Assembly: GCF_950100655.1 (NCBI RefSeq)
Contig: NZ_CATNLY010000012.1
Location: 806,001 to 870,000, forward strand
Origin: Pleomorphomonas sp. T1.2MG-36
Lineage (GTDB): Bacteria > Pseudomonadota > Alphaproteobacteria > Rhizobiales > Pleomorphomonadaceae
Reading direction: 5' to 3'
Length of the DNA stretch: 64,000 nucleotides
This document shows, piece after piece, positions 35,360 through 44,730 of the stretch. The notes under the pieces were generated by a model, which saw only the letters and a list, made by a program, of their open reading frames with translations, was not told the DNA's origin and did no database searches. Numbering within the stretch: the stretch's first letter is position 1; each line of letters begins with the position of its first letter. Both the position numbers and the translations under genes were made by a program.

Positions 35360-36256
35360 TTAACCCTTCACGGCACCGGAGGCGATGCCGCGCACGAACC
35401 AACGGCCGGACACCAGATAGACGGCGAGTGGAACCAGCGACGTGAGCACGGTTGCCGCCATGTTGACGTTGTAGGCGCGCTCGCCGGTGGTGGTGTTGAC
35501 GATGTTGTTGAGCTGGACAGTCATCGGCAGGTTGTCGCGACCCGCGAAGACGAGGCCGAGCAGGAAGTCGTTCCAGATGGCGGTCACCTGCATGATCACG
35601 GCGACGATGGCGATCGGGATCGACATCGGCAGGATGATCGAGACGAAGATCTTCCAGAATCCGGCGCCATCGATGCGCGCCGCCTTGAACAGCTCGACCG
35701 GCAGGCCCGAATAGTAGTTGCGGAACAGAAGCGTCATCACCGGCATGCCGAAGATGATGTGCGTGATGACGATGGCGGGCAGCGACCCATAGATGCCGGT
35801 CTGGGCGTAGAAGCGGACCAGTGGGTAGATGAACACCTGATAGGGGACGAACGAGCCGAGCAGCAGGCAGGCGAACAGGACGTTGGCGCCCTTCACCTTC
35901 CAAAAGGACAGCGCGTAGCCGTTGAGGGCGCCAAACAGAATGGAAAAGGCGACGCTCGGCACCAGGATCTTCACGGAATTGCCGAAGCCGACCTGGAGGC
36001 CGGTGCACTCAAGGCCCGTACAGGCCGACGTCCATGCCTTCACCCAGGCATCGATGCTGAACTGCTGCGGCAGCGAGAAGATCAGGCCGAGACGTATTTC
36101 CTCCATGCTCTTGAACGACGTGACGAGCATCACGTAGAGCGGCAGCAGGAAGAACAGCGCCAATACGCCAAGGAAGCTGTAGATGCCGACGCGTCCCCAG
36201 ACTTCCTGGTAGGTGAGCGGACGCTTGCGGACGGTAGCCGATTTTGCCTGAGACAT
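35360..36256 (-). CDS. CUT1 sugar ABC transporter permease (MalG type)
   Basis: A 298-residue membrane protein whose ATG 36256 follows GGGAGGATGTCCTG and overlaps the end of the upstream permease by one base. The EAA loop reads VELFKAARIDGAGFWKIFVS, and the C-terminus RWFVRGIASGAVKG is typical. Only 3 bases separate it from the ATPase gene. Confidence 0.91.
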   Translation of the reverse strand: MSQAKSATVRKRPLTYQEVWGRVGIYSFLGVLALFFLLPLYVMLVTSFKSMEEIRLGLIFSLPQQFSIDAWVKAWTSACTGLECTGLQVGFGNSVKILVPSVAFSILFGALNGYALSFWKVKGANVLFACLLLGSFVPYQVFIYPLVRFYAQTGIYGSLPAIVITHIIFGMPVMTLLFRNYYSGLPVELFKAARIDGAGFWKIFVSIILPMSIPIAIVAVIMQVTAIWNDFLLGLVFAGRDNLPMTVQLNNIVNTTTGERAYNVNMAATVLTSLVPLAVYLVSGRWFVRGIASGAVKG

Positions 36257-37152
36257 CAGGACATCCTCCCACTCTTGCGGAAGTACTGGGAGTAGATGAC
36301 GGGCGCCATGACCAGGAGAACCGTGACGAGCATCACCGTGGACGCTGCCGTGGCGAGGCCGATGTTGGCGCGCTCGAACAGATTGTCCATGATGAACTTG
36401 GCCGGCACTTCGCTGGCCGTGCCGGGACCGCCATTGGTCATGGCGACGACGACGTCGTACATCTTGACGATGCTGATCGACAGCAGCACCAGCGAGGTGA
36501 TGATCATCGGCCGAAGCATCGGCAGGACGATCGAAACGTAGACGCGCCAGGCGGGGATGCCGTCGATGCGGGTTGCCCGCCAGATCTCGGTATCGACGCC
36601 GCGCAAACCGGCGAGGATCAGCGCCATGACGAGGCCGGCGCCGTGCCAGACGGTGGCCAGGATGATGGCGTAGAGCACCATCTTCGGGTTGACCACCCAG
36701 TCGAGAACGAAGCTCGTGAAGCCGAAGCCATGCATGGTGTGCTGGATGCCGAGATCCGGATTGAGGACCCACTGCCAGACGAGACCCGCCACCACGAAGG
36801 ACATGGCGTAGGGGTAGAGGAACACGGTGCGGAACAGGCTTTCGCCGCGGACATTCTGGTCGATGAAGATCGCCAGGAGGGTGCCGAGCAGAAAGCAGAT
36901 CAGCAGAAAGAAGAAGGCGATGATCGCGAGGTTGCCCAGCGAGGTCATCCAGCGCGGCGTATCGAACAGGGTGAGGTACTGGGCAGCGCCGACGAAGTCG
37001 TACCTCGGCAGCAGCTTCGAGCTCGAGAACGACAGCCGGACCGACCAGGCCATGGTGCCGAGATAGGCGAAGATGACGACAAAGGCCATCGGCAGCAGGG
37101 CGATGTAGGCAACCAGGTTGCGCTTCACATGCCGGGAAAGTTCGGCTCCCAC
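36256..37152 (-). CDS. CUT1 sugar ABC transporter permease (MalF type)
   Basis: A 298-residue membrane protein with about six transmembrane segments. The EAA-like loop is TEIWRATRIDGIPAWRVYVS, and VVVAMTNGGPGTASEVP is characteristic. It forms the channel with the product of 35360. Confidence 0.91.
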   Translation of the reverse strand: MGAELSRHVKRNLVAYIALLPMAFVVIFAYLGTMAWSVRLSFSSSKLLPRYDFVGAAQYLTLFDTPRWMTSLGNLAIIAFFFLLICFLLGTLLAIFIDQNVRGESLFRTVFLYPYAMSFVVAGLVWQWVLNPDLGIQHTMHGFGFTSFVLDWVVNPKMVLYAIILATVWHGAGLVMALILAGLRGVDTEIWRATRIDGIPAWRVYVSIVLPMLRPMIITSLVLLSISIVKMYDVVVAMTNGGPGTASEVPAKFIMDNLFERANIGLATAASTVMLVTVLLVMAPVIYSQYFRKSGRMS

Positions 37153-37173
37153 GTGCTCCTCCCTAGGAAATGA

Positions 37174-37199
37174 CGGGAAGACGGACGACCGTCTTCCCG
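37174..37199. other. Intercistronic stem-loop between binding-protein and permease genes
   Basis: CGGGAAGACGG (37174-37184) pairs perfectly with CCGTCTTCCCG (37189-37199) around ACGA. It should protect the binding-protein mRNA or reduce read-through into the permease genes. Confidence 0.65.
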
Positions 37200-37213
37200 C
37201 ATCTTGCAGCAGA

Positions 37214-38455
37214 TCAGCCCTTGAGGGCCTTCTCGAAGCGCTCGACGGCCTGATCGACGGTCATCGGCGAGTTCCAGAGTTCGGTGACGATGTCCTGCAC
37301 GGAGCCGTACACGGACTCTTCCATCATCTGGGACGCATCGGGAGCCTGGCGGGCCGGATCGGACATGATCTTCATGCCGAGCTGGGCGCAGGCGTCGAGG
37401 CTCGACACATCGACGTCGGCGCGGATCGGGATCGACCCCTTGAGGTTGTTGAACTTCACCTGCACGTCGGGATTGGTCATGGTCTCGACCAGCAGATGCT
37501 GAGCCTTCACCTTCTCGGCGTCATCGGTCTTCGGGAAGACGAAGACGTCGCCGCCGAGGACGTAGGGCGAGTCGGGGCGAAGGCCCGGAATGCAGCCGTA
37601 GTCCTTGCCGATTTCCTTGTTGGCCTGCTTGAACTCGCCCTTGGCCCAGTCGCCCATCACCTGGAAGCCGGCCTCGTTCTTGATGAGAAGCGCGGTGGTG
37701 TCGTTCCAGTTGCGGCCCGGCGAGGCCTGGTCGACATAGGGCTTCAGGCTGATGAAGGTTTCGACGACCTTGCGGAACTCCGGCGAGCGGATCGCCGCTT
37801 CGTCCTTGTCGCCGTAGACGGACTTCCACAGGGCGCCGCCGCCGACGTTGGTGAGCATCGCCGAGAACAGCGAGTTCTCCTGCCAGCGCTGGCCGCCGAG
37901 AGCGAGCGGGGTGATGCCGGCCGCCTTGAGCTTGTCGAGAGCGGCGAAGAACTCTTCCATGGTTTCCGGCGGCTTCTCGACGCCGGCCTTGCTGAGGGCG
38001 GCGTTGGAATACCAGATCCACAGGGGCATGTGGATGTTTACCGGCGCGGCGTAGTACTTGCCGTCGACCTTGACTGCGTTGGCGATCGGCGCCGGCAGAA
38101 CCTTGTCCCAGTTGTTCTTCTTGGCGACTTCATCGATGTCGTTGAGAAGACCCTCGCCAATGATCTCGTGATACTGGCGCGAGGTGTTGAACAGCGCGGC
38201 CGTCGAGGGATCGCCACCGACGATGCGGTTGATGGCGGCGCTACGGGCGGCCGAGCCGCCGGCAACCGCGTTGTCGACCCACTTGCCGCCAGCGGCATCG
38301 AAGGCATCGGCGAACACCTTGATGGCGGCGGACTCGCCACCGGACGTCCACCAATGGATGACTTCGGCATTCAGCGGCTCCTCCGCCTTCGCGACTCCCG
38401 TCGCCGCCGCAATGGCGATCGCCGACACGGCGACCATTTGCTTCATTCCGATCAT
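37214..38455 (-). CDS. CUT1 sugar ABC transporter, substrate-binding protein
   Basis: A 413-residue protein from ATG 38455 behind GGGAGG. The signal peptide MIGMKQMVAVSAIAIAAATG ends near VAKAEE. A family 1 fold follows (AEVIHWWTSGGESAAIKVFA; YYAAPVNIHMPLWIWYSNAA). The genes divergent from it (cellobionate phosphorylase, gluconokinase, dehydratase) suggest that it binds cellobionate or a related aldobionate. Confidence 0.9.
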   Translation of the reverse strand: MIGMKQMVAVSAIAIAAATGVAKAEEPLNAEVIHWWTSGGESAAIKVFADAFDAAGGKWVDNAVAGGSAARSAAINRIVGGDPSTAALFNTSRQYHEIIGEGLLNDIDEVAKKNNWDKVLPAPIANAVKVDGKYYAAPVNIHMPLWIWYSNAALSKAGVEKPPETMEEFFAALDKLKAAGITPLALGGQRWQENSLFSAMLTNVGGGALWKSVYGDKDEAAIRSPEFRKVVETFISLKPYVDQASPGRNWNDTTALLIKNEAGFQVMGDWAKGEFKQANKEIGKDYGCIPGLRPDSPYVLGGDVFVFPKTDDAEKVKAQHLLVETMTNPDVQVKFNNLKGSIPIRADVDVSSLDACAQLGMKIMSDPARQAPDASQMMEESVYGSVQDIVTELWNSPMTVDQAVERFEKALKG

Positions 38456-38532
38456 GATTCCTCCCAAACGGGTAGCGCCAAGGCGTTCCGGCCGGCCCGA
38501 CCTTGGATGACAAGGGCTCCTGATCCAAAAGT

Positions 38533-38544
38533 GGGATCGGTTCC
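38533..38544. promoter_or_regulatory. LacI-type operator in divergent promoter region
   Basis: GGGATCGGTTCC is an imperfect CG-centred palindrome (8 of 12 positions symmetric), just downstream of a minus-strand TTGACA (38570-38575). The related perfect GGAACCGGTTCC occurs at 38767-38778 inside the LacI gene. Confidence 0.5.
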
Positions 38545-38697
38545 ATTTTTGAACTAAGAGGCTTGATTTTGTCAATGCACCTTGCGAGAAAAGAAGGGCA
38601 GGAGAAATGCGCAATCGGTGGGTATCGATTTTCTCTCATTTAAAAACAAAAGGATAATTGCTATTGTGCTGGGAGATTGGGTGATCGGAGTTCCGAA

Positions 38698-39705
38698 ATG
38701 GCGACGGTAAAGGACGTGGCAAAGCTGGCCGGCGTGGGGTCCGGAACCGTTTCGCGATACATTTCTGGAACCGGTTCCGTTTCCCGCAAGTCGGCTGAGA
38801 AGATTGCCCGGGCCATCGAGCAGCTCAACTACCGGCCGAACAGCATGGCGCGATCGCTGTCATCGCGCCGATCCGACCTCATCGGTGTATGGGTGCCGTC
38901 GCTCGAAGGGCCCTACTACCACATGATGATCCGAACGATCGAAAGCGCGCTTCGCTTGCACGGCAAGCATATGATCCTCGCCAACGCCGAGGATGCGCAG
39001 TCGAACGAGGACCGCCTCGCCCATCTCGACTATCTCATCAATCGCGACTGCGACGGCATCCTGATTTCGAGTTCCCTGCAGAGCGAGTTCGAGCTGGCGA
39101 AATACGCCGAGAAGTTTCCCAACGTGGTGGTGATCAACCACCACACCGAAGAGTTGGTCGGCCGATCCTTCTCGATCGATCACGACCTCGGCGGCCGCCT
39201 GGCGGCCCGGCACCTCGTCGAACTTGGGCATACCCGCGTGGCGACCATCACCGGTCGGCTTTCGGCGCAGGACGCCCGAGAGCGCCACCATGCGTTTCTC
39301 GACGAGATGGCCAAGCTCGGGCATCCCGTCGCCCCGGAGCGGATCATCGAAGGCGCCTTCTCCTATGCCGGCGGCGAGCAGGCCGTCGCGGCGCTGCTGG
39401 CTTCGGGCGCCGACTATTCGGCGGTTTTCTGCGGCAACGACAAGGTGGCGATGGTGCTCATCGCCGAACTGCACAAACGCGGCATTTCGGTACCGGGCGA
39501 CGTGTCCATCATCGGCTATGACGACGTCGAGTTCACGCCCTACACCGCTCCGGCTCTCAGCACGATCCATGCGCCGATCGAAGAGATGAGCCAGTCGGCC
39601 TGCCATCAGCTCCTCAACCTCACCTACGGCCTCGAACTGCCCTACCAGGAACACTTCGAGCCCTCACTTTCCGTGCGGCAATCGACGGGACCGTTCCGTT
39701 CCTAG
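38698..39705 (+). CDS. LacI-family transcriptional regulator of the cellobionate locus
   Basis: A 335-residue protein. ATG 38698 follows CGGAG by 7 bases; an in-frame TTG at 38677 is less likely. A helix-turn-helix ([20 protein letters not shown]) and hinge (YRPNSMARSLSSRRSDLIG) precede the ligand domain. It is divergent from the transporter operon and lies directly before the phosphorylase gene in the same direction, so it probably controls both arms of the pathway. Confidence 0.88.
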   Translation: MATVKDVAKLAGVGSGTVSRYISGTGSVSRKSAEKIARAIEQLNYRPNSMARSLSSRRSDLIGVWVPSLEGPYYHMMIRTIESALRLHGKHMILANAEDAQSNEDRLAHLDYLINRDCDGILISSSLQSEFELAKYAEKFPNVVVINHHTEELVGRSFSIDHDLGGRLAARHLVELGHTRVATITGRLSAQDARERHHAFLDEMAKLGHPVAPERIIEGAFSYAGGEQAVAALLASGADYSAVFCGNDKVAMVLIAELHKRGISVPGDVSIIGYDDVEFTPYTAPALSTIHAPIEEMSQSACHQLLNLTYGLELPYQEHFEPSLSVRQSTGPFRS

Positions 39706-39755
39706 ATCGACGCGCGCTCCGACCCATGTGTGGCCATCCCTTCCGAGAGACCTCA

Positions 39756-42119
39756 ATGCCTTCCTTCATCGACAACGGAACCCGGTTCCACCTGGACGAC
39801 CCGACGCTGGCGCCCAACTCGGCCGGCTACCTGTGGAATCGCCGGATGATGATCCAGATGAACAGCCGCGGCTATGCCGTGAGCCAGTACATGGATCCGG
39901 AGCCGCGCAAATACGCGCACCCGCCGATCATTCCCGCGCCGACCTTCATGCTGCCGGAGCAGAGCTATTATCCCAATCATCCCGGCCGCTTCTTCTACGT
40001 TCGCGACAACGACACGGGGGAGCTGTTCTCAGCGCCTTACGAACCGGTGCGCGCCCAGCTTGACCGCTTCGCCTTCGAGCCGGGCCTGTCCGACATCCGC
40101 TGGCTGATCGAGAAGGACGGCGTTCGGGTCGAGCTTTGCCTCGTCCTGCCGGTCGATGACGTCGCCGAGCTCTGGACGGTGAAGATCACCAACACGATGA
40201 CCGCGCCGAAGAATCTGTCCTTCGTGCCGTTCTTTCCGGTCGGCTTCATGTCCTGGATGAACCTGGGCGGACACTTCGACGCCGATCTCAACGCCGTGCT
40301 CTGCACCTCGGTCACGCCCTATCAGAAGATCGAGCAGTATTTCAAAAACCAGCATCTCAAGGACATCACCTTCCTCGCCGCCAGCCGCCGCCCCGATCAT
40401 TTCGAAGTGGCGCAGCAGGCTTTCGAGGGCGAAGGCGGCCTGCATGCTCCCTCGGCACTGGCCGACGGCGGCCATCTTCGTGACGGCGAAGCCTATTATG
40501 AGATCCCGGCCTGCATCATGCAGTGGGATCTGACCATCGCCGGTGGTGAAAGCGAGGACTTCCGTTTCGTGTTCGGCCCGGCCAAGGACGAGGCAGAAAT
40601 CGCCGCGCTCAAGGCAAAATATCTCGATGGCGACATCGAGCAGGTTCGCCGGGACTACCATGCCTACGTGGTCGATGGCGGCCGCAGTTGCCTGAACGTC
40701 CAGTCGCCGGACGAAACGTTCAACCACGTCGTCAATCACTGGCTGCCGCGCCAGGTGTTCTACCACGGCGATACCAACCGCCTGACCACCGACCCCCAGA
40801 CCCGCAATTACCTGCAAGACGCGCTGGGCATGCTGTTCATCCGGCCGGAAGCGGCGCGCGCCGTCATCCTGCACGCGGTCAGCCAGCAGCATGTGAGCGG
40901 CAAGATGCCCGACGGCATCTTGCTGCGGCCCGACGCCGAGCTGAAGTTCATCAACCAGGTGCCGCATACCGACCATGGCGTCTGGCTTGTCATCACCGCC
41001 AAGGCCTACCTCGACGAGACCGGCGACCACTCGATCCTGGACGAGATGGTGGCCTGGACCGACGATCCCGCACCGGCCAGCGTCCGCGAGCACGTCACGC
41101 GCGCCTTGCGCTTCCTCGCCGCGGCGGTCGATGAACGAGGACTGCCCTACATCGAGCAGGGCGACTGGTGCGACCCAATGAACATGGTCGGCTACAAGGG
41201 CAAGGGCGTCTCCGGCTGGCTGGCCGAGGCGTCGAGCCATGCCATGTCGCTGTGGTCGGAGGTCTGCGCCGCCGAAGGCGATGCAGATACGGCCGGTTGG
41301 CTGAAGGCAGAGGCGGACGCTCTTGTCGAACGGATCAACCGCCACCTCTGGGATGGCGACTGGTATGGCCGCGGCATCACCGACGACGGCGTGGTCTTCG
41401 GCGTGTCGACCGACACGGAAGGCCGCATCTTCCTCAACGCTCAGAGCTGGGCGCTTCTGTGCGGCGCCGCCGACGAGGACCGCAAGACGCGGATGCTGAA
41501 GGCCATCGACGAACAACTGGTCACGCCCTATGGCGTCGAAATCCAGGCGCCTTCGTTCACCGCCATGCGGGAGGATATCGGACGCCTCACCCAGAAATGG
41601 CCCGGCGTGGCCGAGAACGGTGCCGTCTACAACCACGCCGCCGCCTTCTATGCCGCTTCGCTGTATCACGTCGGCGAAGGCGACCGAGGCTTCAACGTGC
41701 TGCGCGCCATGATGACCAACCCCGACCGGGAGGACATTGCCGCGCGCGGTCAGCTGCCACTCTACATTCCCAACTACTATCGGGGCGCCTATCGCCAGTT
41801 CCCCCGCACCGCCGGCCGCTCCAGCAACCTGTTCAACACGGGCACCGTCGCCTGGGTCTACCGCATGGTGATCGAGCAGCTCTGCGGCGTGCGCGGCGAC
41901 GGCAAGGGCGCGGTGATCGCGCCGCAGGTGCCCTCGTCCTGGCAGACGTTTGGCTTCACCCGGCATCTTCGCGGCGCAACGTTCAACGTGACGTTCTCGC
42001 GCGATGACGGCATCGCCGAGCAGGTGGTAGAGATCGATGGTCAGCGCATTGAGGGCGGCAGGCTTGCCGTCATCGACGCCGGCCGTATGTATGACGTGAG
42101 GGTGAAAGCCCCCCGCTGA
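39756..42119 (+). CDS. GH94 cellobionic acid phosphorylase
   Basis: A 787-residue GH94 protein. ATG 39756 follows GAGAG; an in-frame ATG 30 bases upstream is possible. The catalytic block GDWCDPMNMVGYKGKGVSGW contains the general acid Asp473. The PMNMVGYKGKGVSGW context is that of cellobionic acid phosphorylases, not of cellobiose or chitobiose phosphorylases. The reaction is cellobionate plus phosphate to alpha-glucose 1-phosphate plus gluconate, in the cytoplasm. No signal peptide is seen. Asn of the usual GDWND is Cys472 here. The next two genes, gluconokinase and 6-phosphogluconate dehydratase, use the gluconate, which strongly supports the assignment. Confidence 0.88.
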   Translation: MPSFIDNGTRFHLDDPTLAPNSAGYLWNRRMMIQMNSRGYAVSQYMDPEPRKYAHPPIIPAPTFMLPEQSYYPNHPGRFFYVRDNDTGELFSAPYEPVRAQLDRFAFEPGLSDIRWLIEKDGVRVELCLVLPVDDVAELWTVKITNTMTAPKNLSFVPFFPVGFMSWMNLGGHFDADLNAVLCTSVTPYQKIEQYFKNQHLKDITFLAASRRPDHFEVAQQAFEGEGGLHAPSALADGGHLRDGEAYYEIPACIMQWDLTIAGGESEDFRFVFGPAKDEAEIAALKAKYLDGDIEQVRRDYHAYVVDGGRSCLNVQSPDETFNHVVNHWLPRQVFYHGDTNRLTTDPQTRNYLQDALGMLFIRPEAARAVILHAVSQQHVSGKMPDGILLRPDAELKFINQVPHTDHGVWLVITAKAYLDETGDHSILDEMVAWTDDPAPASVREHVTRALRFLAAAVDERGLPYIEQGDWCDPMNMVGYKGKGVSGWLAEASSHAMSLWSEVCAAEGDADTAGWLKAEADALVERINRHLWDGDWYGRGITDDGVVFGVSTDTEGRIFLNAQSWALLCGAADEDRKTRMLKAIDEQLVTPYGVEIQAPSFTAMREDIGRLTQKWPGVAENGAVYNHAAAFYAASLYHVGEGDRGFNVLRAMMTNPDREDIAARGQLPLYIPNYYRGAYRQFPRTAGRSSNLFNTGTVAWVYRMVIEQLCGVRGDGKGAVIAPQVPSSWQTFGFTRHLRGATFNVTFSRDDGIAEQVVEIDGQRIEGGRLAVIDAGRMYDVRVKAPR

Positions 42120-42139
42120 AACGCGGCAGGGAGAGACCA

Positions 42140-42652
42140 ATGATTGTGATCGTCATGGGCGTGTCGGGAAGCGGCAAGACGACGGTCGGCGAGTTGCTCG
42201 CCGAGCGCCTGGGCTGCGGCTTCTCCGATGCCGACGACTTCCACCCCGCCGCCAACGTCGACAAGATGCGGGCCGGCATTCCGCTGACCGACGACGACCG
42301 CTGGCCGTGGCTGAAGGCGCTCCGACAGGCCATCGACGACTGGAAGGCGGCCGGAGAAAGCCGCGTGATCGCCTGTTCGGCCCTGAAGGCGGCCTATCGC
42401 GACGTCCTGTCGCCTGGTGACGACGTGGTCTTCGCCTTCCTCAAGGGCAGTGCCGAAACGATCGCCGGCCGGCTCAAGGCGCGCAAGGGCCACTACATGA
42501 ACCCCAATCTTCTGGCGAGCCAGCTTGCCACGCTGGAAGAACCGACGGATGCCATCGTCGTCGATATCGCGCCGCCGCCGGCGACCGTTGTCGACGAGAT
42601 CATGGCGCGGCTCGACGCGCCGGGGGCTAGCAAGGAAAAGAGACGCACATGA
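42140..42652 (+). CDS. gntK: Gluconokinase
   Basis: A 170-residue kinase of the GntK (P-loop) type. Walker [10 protein letters not shown] lies at residues 7-15, [19 protein letters not shown] is the gluconate-binding block, and [12 protein letters not shown] and [20 protein letters not shown] complete the family. It makes 6-phosphogluconate from the gluconate released by the phosphorylase. ATG follows GCAGGGAGAG. The stop overlaps the next start (ATGA). Confidence 0.93.
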   Translation: MIVIVMGVSGSGKTTVGELLAERLGCGFSDADDFHPAANVDKMRAGIPLTDDDRWPWLKALRQAIDDWKAAGESRVIACSALKAAYRDVLSPGDDVVFAFLKGSAETIAGRLKARKGHYMNPNLLASQLATLEEPTDAIVVDIAPPPATVVDEIMARLDAPGASKEKRRT

Positions 42653-44469
42653 CCGTCCGCTCCATCATCGCCGACGTCACCGAGCGTATCGAGCGACGCA
42701 GCCGAACGGGCCGCACCGCCTATCTCGACGGCATCGAACGGGCGCGCGATGCGATCCGTGCCGCAGGCCCGGCTCGCCATCGCCTGCCCTGCTCCAATCT
42801 CGCGCACGGCTTTGCCGCCTGCCCGGCCGACGACAAGCAGCGGCTTGCCGGCGGGGAGGCGATCAACCTCGGCATCGTCACCACCTACAACGACATGCTT
42901 TCGGCGCACCGCCCCTACGAACGCTATCCGGAACTGATCCGCGCCGAAGCGCGCCGGCTCGGGGCCGTTGCCGAGGTGGCCGGCGGCGCGCCGGCCATGT
43001 GCGACGGCATCACGCAGGGTCGCACCGGCATGGAGTTCAGCCTGTTCTCGCGGGACGTCATCGCCATGTCGACGGGCGTCGCCCTGTCGCACGACATGTT
43101 CGACGCCGCGCTGATGCTGGGCATCTGCGACAAGATCGTCCCCGGCCTCGTCATGGGCGCCCTGGCCTTCGGGCATCTGCCGACGATGTTCATTCCCTCC
43201 GGCCCCATGCCGACCGGCCTCGGCAATGCCGAGAAGAATGCCGTCCGTCAGGCCTATGCCGCCGGCCTGGCAACCGACGCCGACCTTCTGGAGGCGGAGG
43301 CCAAGTCCTATCACGCGCCCGGCACCTGCACCTTCTACGGCACCGCCAACACCAACCAGATGCTGATGGAGATCATGGGGCTGATGCTGCCGGGGTCGGC
43401 CTTCGTTGCGCCGGACACACCGCTGCGCGATGCCTTGACCCGCGCTGCCGTCGCCCGGGCTGTCGCCATCGCCGGCACGGGGGAGAACAGCATACCCATC
43501 GGCCGGCTGCTCGATGCCCGCAGCTTCGTCAACGGCATCGTCGGCCTGTGCGCCACCGGCGGCTCGACCAACCTGACCATTCACCTGATCGCCATGGCCC
43601 GCGCCGCCGGCCTCATTGTCGATTGGGACGATTTCTCCGCCCTTTCAGCGGCGACGCCGCTTCTGGTGCGCGCCTATCCGAACGGCAAGGCGGACGTCAA
43701 CGGCTTTCGCGATGCCGGCGGCGTGCCCTTCCTGGTGCGCGAACTCAGGCGCGACGGCCTGCTGCACGACGATGCTCTCACCGTGCTCGGCACAGGTCTG
43801 GCGCCTTACGAACGCACGCCTCAGCTCGACGTCACCGGGATGCTCGTCTTTACCGAAACGCCCCTCGCCAGCGCCGACGAGACCGTGGTCCGGTCGGTTG
43901 CATCCCCCTTCCAATCGACCGGCGGCATCAATCTCCTGACCGGCAACCTCGGGCGGGCGGTGATCAAGTCGTCGGCCGTCGCGGCCGAGCATCAGACCGT
44001 CGAGGCGCCGGCACGTGTCTTCGCCTCGCAGGAAGCCTTTCTCGCCGCCTTCAAGGCAGGACTCGACGAGGACTTCGTCGCCATCGTCCGCTTCCAGGGG
44101 CCGCAGGCCAACGGCATGCCCGAGTTGCACAAGCTGACCCCGGCGCTCGGCCTGTTGCAGGACCGAGGCCGCAAGGTAGCGCTCGTCACCGACGGCCGCA
44201 TGTCCGGCGCCTCCGGCAAGGTGCCGGCGGCCATCCATGTGACGCCGGAAGCCTCGCGTGGAGGACCGATCGGGCGCGTCCAAGATGGCGATCTGGTCAG
44301 GCTTGACGTGGCAACCGGCCGCCTCGACGTGCTCGTTCCCCCGGAAGAGTGGGAAACCCGCCGACAGGCTATGGCAGAGCCCAGCGACGAAAGCAGCGAC
44401 AGGCGCCTGTTCGGCGTGCTGCGGCGAGCCGTCGGCACGGCTGAAGAGGGGGCGACGGCTCTCGGCTGA
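42649..44469 (+). CDS. edd: Phosphogluconate dehydratase
   Basis: A 606-residue member of the IlvD/Edd family with the length and N-terminus of Edd. Features are the [18 protein letters not shown] block, [20 protein letters not shown] with an iron-sulfur cysteine, [20 protein letters not shown] with another, and [20 protein letters not shown]. It converts 6-phosphogluconate to 2-keto-3-deoxy-6-phosphogluconate (Entner-Doudoroff). No KDPG aldolase gene follows; it must be elsewhere. Confidence 0.93.
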   Translation: MTVRSIIADVTERIERRSRTGRTAYLDGIERARDAIRAAGPARHRLPCSNLAHGFAACPADDKQRLAGGEAINLGIVTTYNDMLSAHRPYERYPELIRAEARRLGAVAEVAGGAPAMCDGITQGRTGMEFSLFSRDVIAMSTGVALSHDMFDAALMLGICDKIVPGLVMGALAFGHLPTMFIPSGPMPTGLGNAEKNAVRQAYAAGLATDADLLEAEAKSYHAPGTCTFYGTANTNQMLMEIMGLMLPGSAFVAPDTPLRDALTRAAVARAVAIAGTGENSIPIGRLLDARSFVNGIVGLCATGGSTNLTIHLIAMARAAGLIVDWDDFSALSAATPLLVRAYPNGKADVNGFRDAGGVPFLVRELRRDGLLHDDALTVLGTGLAPYERTPQLDVTGMLVFTETPLASADETVVRSVASPFQSTGGINLLTGNLGRAVIKSSAVAAEHQTVEAPARVFASQEAFLAAFKAGLDEDFVAIVRFQGPQANGMPELHKLTPALGLLQDRGRKVALVTDGRMSGASGKVPAAIHVTPEASRGGPIGRVQDGDLVRLDVATGRLDVLVPPEEWETRRQAMAEPSDESSDRRLFGVLRRAVGTAEEGATALG

Positions 44470-44688
44470 GAGACTTGCCCGGCCAACAAGCCCAGTCCTT
44501 GTCGGGCCGTTGCGCGGTGGCCTATCTCGACCCGATGGCCTCAGGCGTCCAAGATGGGGCCTTTCAAGATCGGCAACGCGGCCCGCTTTCAGCGCAGCCT
44601 TGCCGCCAGATTGACGCGACCGTGGGCCGGCGGCTCCCTTGGGCTGGCCGATACCCGAAGGTGCCCCTTGTAAGAGCGCGTACTAGTT

Positions 44689-44701
44689 GTAAGGTCCTTA
44701 C
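44689..44701. promoter_or_regulatory. Operator-like palindrome before FMN reductase
   Basis: GTAAGG-T-CCTTAC is a perfect 13-bp palindrome 29 bases before the ATG at 44731. Such GTAAG-type sites are typical of redox-sensing HxlR/MarR-like repressors. No such regulator is encoded nearby. Confidence 0.5.
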
Positions 44702-44730
44702 CTATTAATACGCACATAGATGAGGTCACC

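Noticed and set aside
40029..42140. A 703-codon minus-strand open frame
   Set aside because: It lies entirely opposite the GH94 gene, has no domain, and reflects the high GC content suppressing stop codons.
44470..44688. Terminator after edd
   Set aside because: Partial complementarity exists around 44473-44512, but no stem good enough to call.
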